Part shown: positions 7,634-16,795 of the stretch, one piece after another
Numbering within the stretch: position 1 is the first letter of the stretch
Layout of the letters: each line of letters opens with the position of its first letter
Origin: Euryarchaeota archaeon UBA23
GTDB lineage: Archaea; Thermoplasmatota; Poseidoniia; Poseidoniales; Thalassarchaeaceae
DNA: 64,000 bases
NCBI GenBank assembly: GCA_002498725.1
Contig: DAIJ01000032.1
Span: 1 to 64,000 of the forward strand
Reading direction: 5' to 3'
Position numbers and translations under genes: made by a program
Notes under the pieces: generated by a model
What the model was told of the DNA's origin: nothing
The model's input: the letters and a program-made list of their open reading frames with translations, nothing else
Database searches by the model: none

Positions 7634-9368
7634 GCCTGTTTCACTCTTTATTTCTATATTATTACTAACCTCTGTTGCACCTGTTGCCTTAGCCTCAGCA
7701 CCTTCGGACTCTAATATTTGGGGTATTACTTATGATTGGGCGAATCTCGATGATGACCAAGAAACGTTGACTGGTGTTAGCCCGATGCAATTTTTTGAGG
7801 ATCTAGAACTGGCTGCAATGATTGCTAAGTTCGACCTTGATGCACTAAGTGTCATTAGCGGCAACACATTACTTTTTATTGAACAATGGGAAGATGATGG
7901 AACTACACAAATCCAAGATGGAGATGGGGATATACATACAGTAATTGTACGTAATACCGAAATCACCCTAAGGCATGGTTCACGCAATGATCAAGGAGTT
8001 ATTACCAGTTGGCAAGATGGTAATTCATCGATTGATATTTCCTATCGAGCAGCCCAAAATGCAATAGCCGTATTCGACATTTTATACACAGAATATCTCA
8101 CCACCAATCTTGAGCATATTGGTGGTGATATGAGTATTACTGGTTCTACCAATCAAGAATCTGAATTACAGTTAGAAGTTGATGTTCAAGGAGGTGGTGA
8201 ATCATTTGATGCTGATATCGAATTTGAAGTCTCATCGGGATTCTCTGTTGATTCAATCACCTCTGAATGGCGTACTCTTGAACCCATAGGTCTACTTCGG
8301 AACATGTCTTATGATGGGGCTGAATTGAATAGTTGTTGGGATTCATGTGGTATGGTCAGCGGCGATTACTTAGTTTCAGCTAATTATGATTTTTCATTGT
8401 CAGGAGTTCCTACCGATGAATTAGGCCTTTCAGCAGATATCCTTGACCTCTCTATAAGCGATACAGTAACCTCAGCCGGAGCGTTCTATGAAGACTTTGA
8501 CACAAGATTCTATGCTGGCGAAAAAACCCCTGCATGCAATGGCCTCAATCCAGAAATGGAAGTGAATTTAGGTGTCGGAACAGATGTAGAGGTGCAGTGC
8601 AGACAAGTGCTACCTCCATTTTCCCCAGGATTACTTGGTATGGCCGCAGTATCAATTATCTCCTCATTTACTGACAGTTCCTCATTCGAGGCGGCTTCTC
8701 AGGAACTTGCGGAGGAAATCGAATCTATTGCGGACGATGTCGAAGATGAAATCGTTGACGAAGAAGACGATGATTCATCTGCTGATGACATATTTGTGTG
8801 TGATGATGGAACTGAAATTCCGGCATACTGGGTAAATGATGGAGAAGAAGATTGTCCGGACGGTTCGGATGAATATGGAACAGAACTTGATGGCCCGGAA
8901 GCCATGATAGAGGCATGGTCAAACTCAGACCTAGGGTCTACTATGTCTACATTCATAGAAACACTTAACGAACTACTAAGTGATAATGTTGAGAATCCAG
9001 TTATTGAGCTGGAAAATGCTTGTTTAACCACTCTCTGGGACTCATCCGAATCAATGGTTGTAGGTGCTGCTTGGATGCAAGATGGATACATGATTGTAGG
9101 TCCAGAAATAGATGGAGTTGGCGACCATAATGTGCAATTTGGAATAGATTATCTTGTTGGTGATGATGCTCGCGCTGCCCAGGCTGAAGCATCTAACCTA
9201 GACAATTTGGGTGGTCTTGCCCCTCCCTCACAACATGATGCTAGAGAAGTGGATGGACTGGTCGGTGAAGAGGAAGCGGAATCAGGCCTCTTTGTCCCAG
9301 CAGTAAGTATGCTTTCGACTCTAGCACTTTTGGGGGCATCTGCATTATCCCAAAGACGGAATGAGTGA
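7608..9368 (+). CDS. Secreted acidic protein with LDL-receptor-A-like motif and C-terminal membrane anchor
   Basis: A 586-residue exported protein. A signal peptide (about 1-29: basic start, hydrophobic core SLFISILLLTSV, then ALASA) leads a long extracellular region rich in Asp, Glu, Ser and Asn with beta-strand-like alternation. Near residues 395-425 a Cys-containing segment reads VCDDGTEIPAYWV then EEDCPDGSDE; the DCxDGSDE ending is the calcium-binding signature of LDL-receptor class A repeats, although only part of the six-Cys pattern is present. An acidic Asp/Glu/Ser linker precedes it. The C-terminus (FVPAVSMLSTLALLGASAL then QRRNE) is a hydrophobic helix with a basic tail, the layout of archaeal C-terminal sorting signals. 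Start 7608 or 7623 (MSNRP...). Probably a cell-surface protein; ligand unknown. Confidence 0.7.
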   Translation: MFRKSMSNRPVSLFISILLLTSVAPVALASAPSDSNIWGITYDWANLDDDQETLTGVSPMQFFEDLELAAMIAKFDLDALSVISGNTLLFIEQWEDDGTTQIQDGDGDIHTVIVRNTEITLRHGSRNDQGVITSWQDGNSSIDISYRAAQNAIAVFDILYTEYLTTNLEHIGGDMSITGSTNQESELQLEVDVQGGGESFDADIEFEVSSGFSVDSITSEWRTLEPIGLLRNMSYDGAELNSCWDSCGMVSGDYLVSANYDFSLSGVPTDELGLSADILDLSISDTVTSAGAFYEDFDTRFYAGEKTPACNGLNPEMEVNLGVGTDVEVQCRQVLPPFSPGLLGMAAVSIISSFTDSSSFEAASQELAEEIESIADDVEDEIVDEEDDDSSADDIFVCDDGTEIPAYWVNDGEEDCPDGSDEYGTELDGPEAMIEAWSNSDLGSTMSTFIETLNELLSDNVENPVIELENACLTTLWDSSESMVVGAAWMQDGYMIVGPEIDGVGDHNVQFGIDYLVGDDARAAQAEASNLDNLGGLAPPSQHDAREVDGLVGEEEAESGLFVPAVSMLSTLALLGASALSQRRNE

Positions 9369-9371
9369 TTG

Positions 9372-10232
9372 ATGATTAGTCAAAACCAGCGTAATAAAGT
9401 GTTGATAATTACCGTATTATTCGTATTCCTCAGCATGGGTCTTTGGACTTCTTCTTGGTTTGAGATCAATGGACGAGGGACATATATAGAAGGTATTGAA
9501 AGAGAGCCCAGTATTGTAGTTGAATATACAATTGATTCATCCCAGGAGTCGATTTCAGTTTCCTTAGAAAATGCCACACCACTCCTCCAATATTGGAGAA
9601 ATAGAGAAATTATTTCTAATCAAGAAATGACAGATGAAGATCAACAAGAAACTAATGTTGAAAATTCTTTAACTGAAGAGGAGTCATCAACTTTAGATGT
9701 TATTCGAACACTCATTACCATCATTATTTTCTTCATTGGATTGTCTATAGTTGAATCAGTTAGGAAATCAAGCCGGATTTGGAATAGGGTTTCAATTGTG
9801 GTATGGTTCATTCTCGGATTATCTATACTTTTTCAAGTCCCCATGTCGGCAATTGATGATTTTGGATTGAGTCAAGATGGAGAGTCATCAACAGGTGGTT
9901 TTGATTCAGCTAGTAATGACGAAGTATCAATTGATCAATTTGCCCACCATTCTTCAAATTCTGGAATAGATCTGGAATTTTTTAATCTTAATTTTTATTA
10001 TAGTTCACAGGGTTATGACCTTGGCTTATTATCAGAAGAAGACCGTCAACAAGTAATTGATAATCCTCCTATTATAGGTGAGAAAGGATATGAATCATTC
10101 ATAAAATTCGACGCTGAAATGAAAGCCGGCCCTGGTACTGTAATTTATTGGTGGCTAAGTATTGGGATATTGATTTTCTATTGGAATAGATCTCTCAAGA
10201 CAGACTCCAGTGATGGTAATTTAGATTCTTGA
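9372..10232 (+). CDS. Membrane protein of unknown function
   Basis: A 286-residue protein with four hydrophobic segments: one at the N-terminus (VLIITVLFVFLSMGLW), two central ones (LITIIIFFIGLSIV and VSIVVWFILGLSILF) and one at the C-terminus (VIYWWLSIGILIFYW). Between the first two and between the last two lie polar, acidic, Ser/Asn-rich stretches likely facing outside. ATG 9372 directly follows the stop of the secreted-protein gene, so the two are probably co-expressed and may act together at the surface. The end overlaps the convergent aroE gene by 55 bp. No family recognised. Confidence 0.55.
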   Translation: MISQNQRNKVLIITVLFVFLSMGLWTSSWFEINGRGTYIEGIEREPSIVVEYTIDSSQESISVSLENATPLLQYWRNREIISNQEMTDEDQQETNVENSLTEEESSTLDVIRTLITIIIFFIGLSIVESVRKSSRIWNRVSIVVWFILGLSILFQVPMSAIDDFGLSQDGESSTGGFDSASNDEVSIDQFAHHSSNSGIDLEFFNLNFYYSSQGYDLGLLSEEDRQQVIDNPPIIGEKGYESFIKFDAEMKAGPGTVIYWWLSIGILIFYWNRSLKTDSSDGNLDS

Positions 10233-10909
10233 TCTGGCACAAAAAGTTGTTTCCAAGCCTCTAGGTGCTGAGCCACAACCATGATTACTGCAAAGTCATC
10301 CTTGGTTGCATCTTCGTCGTAGGAAATGGTGACTTGTTCTTTGGCGGAGAGGAATCCTGAATCTCCTCCTCCAGCTGCAGTATCGAGATCTATTGCTAGG
10401 TCAGCCTCACCATCTTCGATAATTACAGAATCCCAAGGGCCGTTGAGTAGTGTTCTACGACCTTCTATTGGAATAATTGACCCCCCCTCTCTGGCCCAAG
10501 ACGCAGCAATAGAACGAGCAGCAGAACCCCCTCCTCGCATTTTCAGAATACTTCCTTTAGGTTCAAAGCCAATGTGTCGGCAAGCGGCAACAAAACCTAA
10601 GCCATCAGTACTTGTCCCAGACCATTCCCCATCAGATCTTTTCAATTGATTAATTGCATTGATTCCCTCCGGCCCTGAAACGCCCAATCTCTCTTGGGGG
10701 GAATGTTTCAAAGGTGCAGTACAACTAATCCAAATATCTCCATTAAGGTGCTCTATATTCTTAAGAAATTCATCAATTGAATTCGCCTCAATAAATACAC
10801 ATTGTGGACTAGAAATTCCAACATATTCTCCTACAATTTTGAATAATTGTGGAGTGAGTGAATGGGAGATTGGAAAACCGGCTATACCCCAGTATGCCGG
10901 CCCTGACAT
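10178..10909 (-). CDS. aroE: Shikimate dehydrogenase (divergent)
   Basis: Reduces 3-dehydroshikimate to shikimate with NADPH. The start is set at ATG 10909 (MSGPAYWGIAGFPISHS) because the longer frame would run into fhs. Motifs: the shikimate-binding GFPISHSLTPQLF (about 10-22); the catalytic Lys in CTAPLKHSP, replacing the usual NVTxPxK; the Asp in GTSTDGLGF, replacing GxNTDGxG; a GGGSAARS dinucleotide-binding turn; and the C-terminal Gln in VVAQHLEAW. Catalytic Lys and Asp are kept although several family Asn residues are changed, so it is divergent but probably active. It diverges from fhs with only 63 bp between the starts and its 3' end overlaps the convergent membrane-protein gene. aroA lies at the far end of the window. 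Confidence 0.8.
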   Translation of the reverse strand: MSGPAYWGIAGFPISHSLTPQLFKIVGEYVGISSPQCVFIEANSIDEFLKNIEHLNGDIWISCTAPLKHSPQERLGVSGPEGINAINQLKRSDGEWSGTSTDGLGFVAACRHIGFEPKGSILKMRGGGSAARSIAASWAREGGSIIPIEGRRTLLNGPWDSVIIEDGEADLAIDLDTAAGGGDSGFLSAKEQVTISYDEDATKDDFAVIMVVAQHLEAWKQLFVPDQESKLPSLESVLRDLFQ

Positions 10910-10972
10910 TATCCCATCCTCGGAATTGTCGGAAATGAAGGTTTCAAGTCGCCATCTTCGGCCCAATAGGTG

Positions 10973-12688
10973 ATGGATAGTGACTTGGATATCGCTCGCG
11001 CCGCTAATTTGAGACCAATTCAAGAAGTGGCTGACAAGTTAGGATTGGCTCACAGTGACCTGATTTTACAAGGTCCCTCTGTTGCAAAAATTTCTTGGGA
11101 TCGAATGAAAAATGCGTCGGATTCAAAGCAAGGTTTCCTTATTCTTGTAACAAGTGTTAACCCAACTCCTTTTGGAGAAGGAAAAACCGTCACAACTATC
11201 GGACTCAATCAAGGTTTGAATCGTCGTGGTTATAATGCAACTTGTGTAATACGAGAGCCTTCAATGGGTCCTGTATTTGGAATAAAAGGCGGAGCCGCTG
11301 GAGGCGGTTATTCACAAGTACTGCCAATGGAGGAAATTAACTTACATTTCACTGGAGATTTACATGCAGTTACAATGGCTCATAACCTATGTTCTGCAAT
11401 GTTAGACAACCACCTTCATCGTGCTAATAAATTAGATTTTGATCTTAATAGGATTTTGTGGCCACGTGTTATCGACATGAACGATCGCAGCCTAAGAGAA
11501 GTCACCATAGGACTTGGAGGAAAGGCAAATGGATTAGTCCGAACAGATCGATTTGATATTACAGCAGCTAGCGAAGTGATGGCAATTCTAGTTCTTTCAA
11601 AGGATTATGAAGATCTCAGATCAAGATTAGGCAGAATTGCTGTAGGTGTTTCTAATTCTGGCTCGATAATTACTGCTGAGGACTTGGGATGTGCTGGTGC
11701 AATGGCCCTTCTCTTGAGGAATGCATTACTTCCAAATTTAGTCCAGACTCTAGAAGGAGATCCCGCTTTTATTCATGGAGGACCCTTTGCAAACATTGCA
11801 CACGGAAACTCTTCCATAATTGCAGATTCTTTAGCATTATCATGTGCAGACTATGTTGTAACCGAAGCGGGATTTGGTGCAGATATGGGTGCTGAAAAAG
11901 CATTGCAAATCAAGGCACAAGCCTCAGGAAAGGTTCCTGACTGTATAGTCCTAAATGTCACAGTCAGATCAATGAAATTGCATGGGAATGGTTTTTCAAC
12001 TGGAGGTGGCAAAAGACCACCTAAAGAAGAATTAGAATCAGAAAATGTAGAAGCTACCAGGGAAGGGGCAGCTAGTAACTTACGCAGACATGTGCGTAAT
12101 CTTGCTCAGACTAAAATTCCAGTTGTTGTTTCTATTAACCGATTTTCAACCGATACAGATGATGAGATAGCAGCAATACGTGATGAAGCAATCTCTGCTG
12201 GTGCACGTGATGTAGTACTTTTTGAAGGACATGCCAATGGAGGAATTGGTGGCTCATTACTCGCTGATGCTGTTGTGGAAGCATGTGCTGCTCATGATTC
12301 GGCAGGGCGCCCATACGAACCAATAGTAGACCCTGGTCTTCCTGCTGATCAAACTATATTGAGAGTGGCAACTAATGTATATGGTGCCCACACTGTTGAC
12401 TTTTCATCAGAGGCCCACAAGACCCTCGAATTACTACGCAATTGGGGATTAGACAAATTACCTGTGTGTATGGCAAAAACCCAGTATTCATTTAGTCATG
12501 AACCGAGTGAACTAGGGTCTCCCACTGGATTTACATTACCAATTAGAGAACTTCGATTAAATTCAGGTGCGGGTTTCATTGTGGCTATTTGCGGATCAAT
12601 GATGACTATGCCTGGTCTGCCTATTCGTCCTGCTGCTATGGATATGGATATGGATGATGATGGACGCCTAACTGGTGTATTCAGTTAA
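10973..12688 (+). CDS. fhs: Formate-tetrahydrofolate ligase
   Basis: ATP-dependent activation of formate to 10-formyl-THF, feeding purine synthesis and C1 metabolism. The 571 residues match the monofunctional enzyme. The nucleotide-binding PTPFGEGKTVTTIGL lies at about 63-77, with REPSMGPVFGIKGGAAGGGY, HFTGDLHA and HAVTMAHNL-type motifs following, and the EAGFGADMGAEK segment in the middle. Start: ATG 10973 (a GTG at 10970 immediately precedes it). This enzyme is common in bacteria and patchy in archaea, which points to old lateral transfer (inference). It overlaps the pelota gene by 14 bp, so the two are probably co-transcribed. Confidence 0.93.
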   Translation: MDSDLDIARAANLRPIQEVADKLGLAHSDLILQGPSVAKISWDRMKNASDSKQGFLILVTSVNPTPFGEGKTVTTIGLNQGLNRRGYNATCVIREPSMGPVFGIKGGAAGGGYSQVLPMEEINLHFTGDLHAVTMAHNLCSAMLDNHLHRANKLDFDLNRILWPRVIDMNDRSLREVTIGLGGKANGLVRTDRFDITAASEVMAILVLSKDYEDLRSRLGRIAVGVSNSGSIITAEDLGCAGAMALLLRNALLPNLVQTLEGDPAFIHGGPFANIAHGNSSIIADSLALSCADYVVTEAGFGADMGAEKALQIKAQASGKVPDCIVLNVTVRSMKLHGNGFSTGGGKRPPKEELESENVEATREGAASNLRRHVRNLAQTKIPVVVSINRFSTDTDDEIAAIRDEAISAGARDVVLFEGHANGGIGGSLLADAVVEACAAHDSAGRPYEPIVDPGLPADQTILRVATNVYGAHTVDFSSEAHKTLELLRNWGLDKLPVCMAKTQYSFSHEPSELGSPTGFTLPIRELRLNSGAGFIVAICGSMMTMPGLPIRPAAMDMDMDDDGRLTGVFS

Positions 12689-13760
12689 TGGAAGTGGTGA
12701 TTTGCGTAGATTAAAGGCCTCAGATGAAGGGGTCAGGTTACGTGTAGATACACCTGATGATCTGTGGACAATAGCACAGATCTGTAGGAATGGTGCAAAT
12801 CTTGGAATGCTTTCTCATAGAAGAGACTCAACTACGGGTACACAGGAAGGGGGACGTGCGAAATCAGCGGAAAGAAAGCCTATGTGGATAGAAATTGAGG
12901 TAACTGAGACCGCCTTTCAGCCATTCACTGATAATCTTCGGATCCATGGAATAATTAGTGAAGCGAAGATAGACATTGGAAGTCACCATACACATATAGT
13001 TGGAGTTGGTGATGAAATAGAAATTTCATTTGAAGGAGGCATTCCCTCAGTCGACGAATCTCTAATTCAATCTGCATTATCTTCTGGTTCTCAACCAAAG
13101 GCCGGATTGGTAGTAGTCGAGAATGATGAAGTATTGATCTTCGAAATTACTTCTCATGGTATTAGAGACATTTCCAGTTTTTCAATGCGAGGAGGTGGTA
13201 AGAGAGCGGAAGATTCTACTGAAGTAAGTCGGCGCTTTTTCGAGAAGGTCACACGTGAAACTAATATGGTATTTCCAAAGTCTATGCCTCTTGTGATATG
13301 TGGTCCTGGAATGGCTAGAGACCAGTTTGAAAAAATGCTAAGAGAACTTGGAGCAGAGAATCAGATATTGAATACAGCCACCTCAATAGGTGGTCGCGCC
13401 GCAGCTAATGAGGTACTAGCAGGTGGTGCCGCTGATACATTACTTGGAGAATATGACCTTGTTAAACAAGTTAGATTAATTGAAGAAGGTATGACAAGAA
13501 TTTCTACAAACGCTGCTGTTGTTTATGGAAGAAATTCAATAGCAGATGCGGCGGAACAGGGAGCAGTAGAAACTCTTGTTATCGATGCAACTATTCTCCG
13601 TGATGACAATTTCGAAATACGTACTCATTGGGAATCAATAATAAAAGATATAGAATCAACTCGAGGAGAGGTAATTCAGGCTTCAGTGGATCATGATGCT
13701 GGTCAACAATTGGTCGGTATAGGAGGGGCTCTAGCTCTTCTTCGCTGGAAGGTAGATTAA
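12675..13760 (+). CDS. pelA: Pelota (Dom34) mRNA surveillance protein
   Basis: Archaeal pelota recognises stalled ribosomes and works with aEF1-alpha and ABCE1 to split them. The 361 residues show an N-terminal Sm-like domain (about 1-120, with the typical RLRVDTPDDLW segment), a central domain that opens with KAGLVVVENDEVLIFEI (about 140-156), and a C-terminal eRF1-like domain 3 (LLGEYDLVKQVRLIEEG near 258-274 and RGEVIQASVDHDAGQQL near the end). The GGQ motif of release factors is absent, as expected. The only usable start in frame is GTG 12675, overlapping the fhs stop. Confidence 0.9.
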   Translation: MYSVNGSGDLRRLKASDEGVRLRVDTPDDLWTIAQICRNGANLGMLSHRRDSTTGTQEGGRAKSAERKPMWIEIEVTETAFQPFTDNLRIHGIISEAKIDIGSHHTHIVGVGDEIEISFEGGIPSVDESLIQSALSSGSQPKAGLVVVENDEVLIFEITSHGIRDISSFSMRGGGKRAEDSTEVSRRFFEKVTRETNMVFPKSMPLVICGPGMARDQFEKMLRELGAENQILNTATSIGGRAAANEVLAGGAADTLLGEYDLVKQVRLIEEGMTRISTNAAVVYGRNSIADAAEQGAVETLVIDATILRDDNFEIRTHWESIIKDIESTRGEVIQASVDHDAGQQLVGIGGALALLRWKVD

Positions 13761-14351
13761 ATGGATACCGCAGTTCGTTTTGTTGGAATCGGTGAAAAAT
13801 CGGTTGGCAAAGTTCTTGAACATGCTAGATTAATTGGCGCCGAAACTAGTGAATATTCTCTAGAGTTAGTCAATTTTGATCATGGTAGTATAGATTGGCG
13901 AGGATCCTTAGGAGGAGTTCATTGGTTGTTGCTTTCATCTTCTAATGTAATTCATTCTCAGAACTCAAAAAGTGCCCACGGTGCGGCAATGACATTTTCT
14001 GAACTAGAAGGCTCACGCGTTGTTATGATAGTTGATTTACCCGATGAAGAAGAGAGATTGATAGAGGCATGGGGTTTTGTTATTGAACGAATTCGACAAA
14101 TCAATATTCTTTACATAACTTCAGATGCTATATCGCATATTGCAAGTATTGAACAGATGTCGGAGAAAGAGTTGTTAGAAGAAATAAGAATTCGAGGAAT
14201 GGTTCCTCAAGTATTAACTATAGATCCAAACGGCAAGGTCCGAATTTTTCATTCATTAGGAGACCTTAATCTCCCTTCAAATTCTAGAAACAATTTTTCA
14301 TGGTTAGCAACTTATCTGTGCCAACTTCCAAATGTTTCTCATTTGAATTAA
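13761..14351 (+). CDS. Unknown protein with FtsZ/tubulin-like pattern but no GTP-binding loop
   Basis: A 196-residue protein that starts directly after the pelota stop. No family is certain. By eye the order of elements resembles the N-terminal GTPase half of FtsZ: an opening beta-strand and turn (FVGIGEKSVGKVLEH, about 7-21), a VNFDHG turn near 37-42 where FtsZ has the NTD motif, and a small-residue stretch (HGAAMTFSEL) where FtsZ has GGGTGTG and the helix after it. Then comes VVMIVDLPDEEERLIEAW, like FtsZ VVTxPFxxEGxxR, followed by INILYITSDA. The GTP-binding glycines themselves are missing. Either a degenerate FtsZ-like domain or an unrelated Rossmann-like protein. Confidence 0.5.
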   Translation: MDTAVRFVGIGEKSVGKVLEHARLIGAETSEYSLELVNFDHGSIDWRGSLGGVHWLLLSSSNVIHSQNSKSAHGAAMTFSELEGSRVVMIVDLPDEEERLIEAWGFVIERIRQINILYITSDAISHIASIEQMSEKELLEEIRIRGMVPQVLTIDPNGKVRIFHSLGDLNLPSNSRNNFSWLATYLCQLPNVSHLN

Positions 14352-14387
14352 TGAAAACTTATTCCTCTATGTCTACACCATTTGCCT

Positions 14388-15713
14388 ATGGGCGACCCTC
14401 ATCGATCAGGTATGGGAATACTTTTTCTCGTGGTCCTCATCGATTTGATAGGCTTCACATTGGTTATTCCGTTCCTTACTTATTTCGTACAAGATCTGGC
14501 TTCAGGGGATGGTTTTACTGGTGTTGGCGAGAGAGATTTATGGGTGGGTATTGTTCTAGCAGCCTACACATTTGGACAGTTTTTATTCACGCCAATATTA
14601 GGGGCTCTTTCAGATCGATTAGGTCGTAGACCGATTATCATTATCGGTTTAATATCAAATACAATTTTCTTTATTGCATTTGGTTTGGCTAAGAGTCTAT
14701 GGTTTGCTATAATTGTAAGATTTCTCGCTGGTGCCGGAAATGGAAATATTGCAGTAGCTCGTGCTTACATTGGAGATGTAAGTACTAATGAACAATTGAA
14801 AGGAAGGATGGGAATGATAGGTGCAGCCTTTGGCTTAGGTTTCACGATTGGACCTTTTATCGGAGGAGTATTAACTGATCCATATACCAATATTGGAGGA
14901 TTTTTTGAAACTACTTGGTGGCAGAATCACCCCTATTTCCTCCCTTGTCTTTTCGCTGGATTCCTATCGTTTTTATCACTAATTTTAGCCATAAATCAAC
15001 TTCCCGAAAGTTTACCCGAAGAGAAACGTAACCATTCAATGAATAAAAATAGCCCAATCAAGCAAATAATATCTAATTTGTTGGGCATTAGAGATCTTTC
15101 CAAGCCGGTGCAAATTCTAATTATGGTTAATGCTATTTTCATGATTTCATTTTCTATAATGAATGCAACTTTCATTCTATTTACTGGAATGCCTATTGAA
15201 GATGGCGGTCTTGGTTTTGATGCAGTGACTAATGGTTACATTTTTGCTTTCGTAGGAGTCGTTGGAGTTTTAGTACAAGGTGGTTTTATGCGAAGTTCAA
15301 TAGCACAAAAAATAGATACTAGGTTAATGATGATTGTTGGAATAATTGTTTGCGGCTCTGGAATAGGATGGATCCCATATCTCGATCCGGAACCGTTTGT
15401 AATAGTTTTACTCCCTGTGGCTTTTATTGCTGTTGGTAATGGTTTATTCCAACCTACACAGAATACCTTACTCACATTGGAGACCAAGTATTCTTCACTA
15501 GATTTAGGAAGAGTAATGGGTGCTCAAGAAGGATATGCTGCATTGGCACGAATCATAGGTCCTATTCTTGCAGCATTTGTATGGGCGGAAACCGTAGATA
15601 ATACTGGTAAATTCGGTTATCATACGGTATTCGTTCTTAGTTTTGCTTTGGCTATAATCGCAGTAATTTCACAAATAAAACTTAGATTATCAATTTATAC
15701 AGACGAAGAATAG
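14388..15713 (+). CDS. MFS transporter (12-TM)
   Basis: A major facilitator superfamily transporter, closest in feel to the TetA/drug-proton antiporter group. Twelve hydrophobic helices are spread over about 440 residues. The loop 2-3 signature is visible as GALSDRLGRRPII (about 75-87). Helix 1 reads FLVVLIDLIGFTLVIPFL, with the Asp seen in TetA-like proteins. A motif-C-like GxxxGPxxGG lies in GLGFTIGPFIGGVL. ATG 14388 is preferred; a TTG at 14382 is also in frame. It may export a metabolite or toxic compound; the substrate is unknown. It follows the FtsZ-like gene and precedes hemH in the same direction. Confidence 0.85.
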   Translation: MGDPHRSGMGILFLVVLIDLIGFTLVIPFLTYFVQDLASGDGFTGVGERDLWVGIVLAAYTFGQFLFTPILGALSDRLGRRPIIIIGLISNTIFFIAFGLAKSLWFAIIVRFLAGAGNGNIAVARAYIGDVSTNEQLKGRMGMIGAAFGLGFTIGPFIGGVLTDPYTNIGGFFETTWWQNHPYFLPCLFAGFLSFLSLILAINQLPESLPEEKRNHSMNKNSPIKQIISNLLGIRDLSKPVQILIMVNAIFMISFSIMNATFILFTGMPIEDGGLGFDAVTNGYIFAFVGVVGVLVQGGFMRSSIAQKIDTRLMMIVGIIVCGSGIGWIPYLDPEPFVIVLLPVAFIAVGNGLFQPTQNTLLTLETKYSSLDLGRVMGAQEGYAALARIIGPILAAFVWAETVDNTGKFGYHTVFVLSFALAIIAVISQIKLRLSIYTDEE

Positions 15714-15775
15714 ATGTTTAAATTTTTAATTCATGACAAACAAAGGATTAGAACCTATTTATCTTTAAGAACTTC

Positions 15776-16759
15776 ATGGGACGTCGTGGCGTGCTGATGA
15801 TAAACGTAGGAACTCCCGATCAGCCAACAGTAGAATCAGTAAGACATTATCTTAGGGATTTCCTTCTTGATCCAAATGTAATCGATGCACCTTACATCAT
15901 TCGCCACTTGTTAGTTAGAGGTATAATTCTACGGTTTCGACCGTTGAAAATTGCCCCAAGATACAAAGAAATATGGATGGATGAGGGCTCTCCCCTGAGA
16001 GTTTTTACAAATAGAATGACTCAAGCAATCAAATCAGAATTTAACCCAGACGAGATTGTTATTGAATATGGAATGAGATATGGAAATCCAAGTATTCGTT
16101 CGGCTTTAGATCTGCTTAAACAACAGGGTGTTGATGAACTTCTAATTGCTCCATTATTTCCTCAATTCGCTCAAGCGACAACTGAAACAGCTAACTCTGA
16201 AGTATATTTTCAATTGAAACAGATGGGTTGGAATCCAATGACTAAAGAGATAAATGATTTCTATGAAGAACCCGAATTCATTAACCCAATTACTGAGACC
16301 ATAAAAGAGAAAATGAATGATAATTCACATATTCTTTTTTCATTCCACGGTTTGCCTTTGTCCCATGTTCGTCGAGCAAAAAAATTAGGTAAACCAAATT
16401 ATGTAGAACATTGTAACAAAACTGTTCTTTCTGTGGTAGAAAAATTAGGTCTAAATGATTCTCAGTGGTCAATTAGTTATCAAAGTAGATTAGGTCCTGT
16501 AAGATGGTTGAAACCATCTACGGATTCAACAGTAAAATCATTAGCAAAGAGAGGAATTGAACACCTAGTAATTGTTTCACCGGCTTTTGTTGCTGATGGA
16601 CTAGAGACACTCGAGGAATTGGACATGGAGGCCCGAGAAATTTATACAGAAAATGGAGGGGGGGAAATGACTGTGGTGAAATGCCTTAATGATAATCCAG
16701 CATGGATTCAGGGTTTGAAATCTTTAATTTACAATGGTTTTGAAAATCCGCGAACTTGA
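15776..16759 (+). CDS. hemH: Ferrochelatase
   Basis: Inserts Fe2+ into protoporphyrin (or, in siroheme-based archaeal routes, coproporphyrin-type intermediates) to finish heme. The 327 residues match the family: an N-terminal GVLMINVGTPD (about 5-15); the metal-site His in SFHGLPLSHVRR (about 189-200, the family SxHxLP motif); YQSRLGPVRWLKPST (about 239-253, the family motif YQSRxGxxxWLxP); and the Glu-rich VADGLETLEELDMEA (about 271-285). Start ATG 15776. An AT-rich stretch (TTTAAATTTTTAATT, about 15717-15731) upstream could be the promoter. A HemC-like protein lies at 24250-25329, but no other heme genes are in the window. Confidence 0.92.
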   Translation: MGRRGVLMINVGTPDQPTVESVRHYLRDFLLDPNVIDAPYIIRHLLVRGIILRFRPLKIAPRYKEIWMDEGSPLRVFTNRMTQAIKSEFNPDEIVIEYGMRYGNPSIRSALDLLKQQGVDELLIAPLFPQFAQATTETANSEVYFQLKQMGWNPMTKEINDFYEEPEFINPITETIKEKMNDNSHILFSFHGLPLSHVRRAKKLGKPNYVEHCNKTVLSVVEKLGLNDSQWSISYQSRLGPVRWLKPSTDSTVKSLAKRGIEHLVIVSPAFVADGLETLEELDMEAREIYTENGGGEMTVVKCLNDNPAWIQGLKSLIYNGFENPRT

Positions 16760-16795
16760 TTATTGATGTATCCGAGTAAATTTTTCATAATCATT

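Noticed and set aside
14300..14629. 109-codon plus-strand frame overlapping the MFS gene start
   Set aside because: Arg/Ser/Phe-rich shadow of the MFS reading frame, overlapping two real genes.
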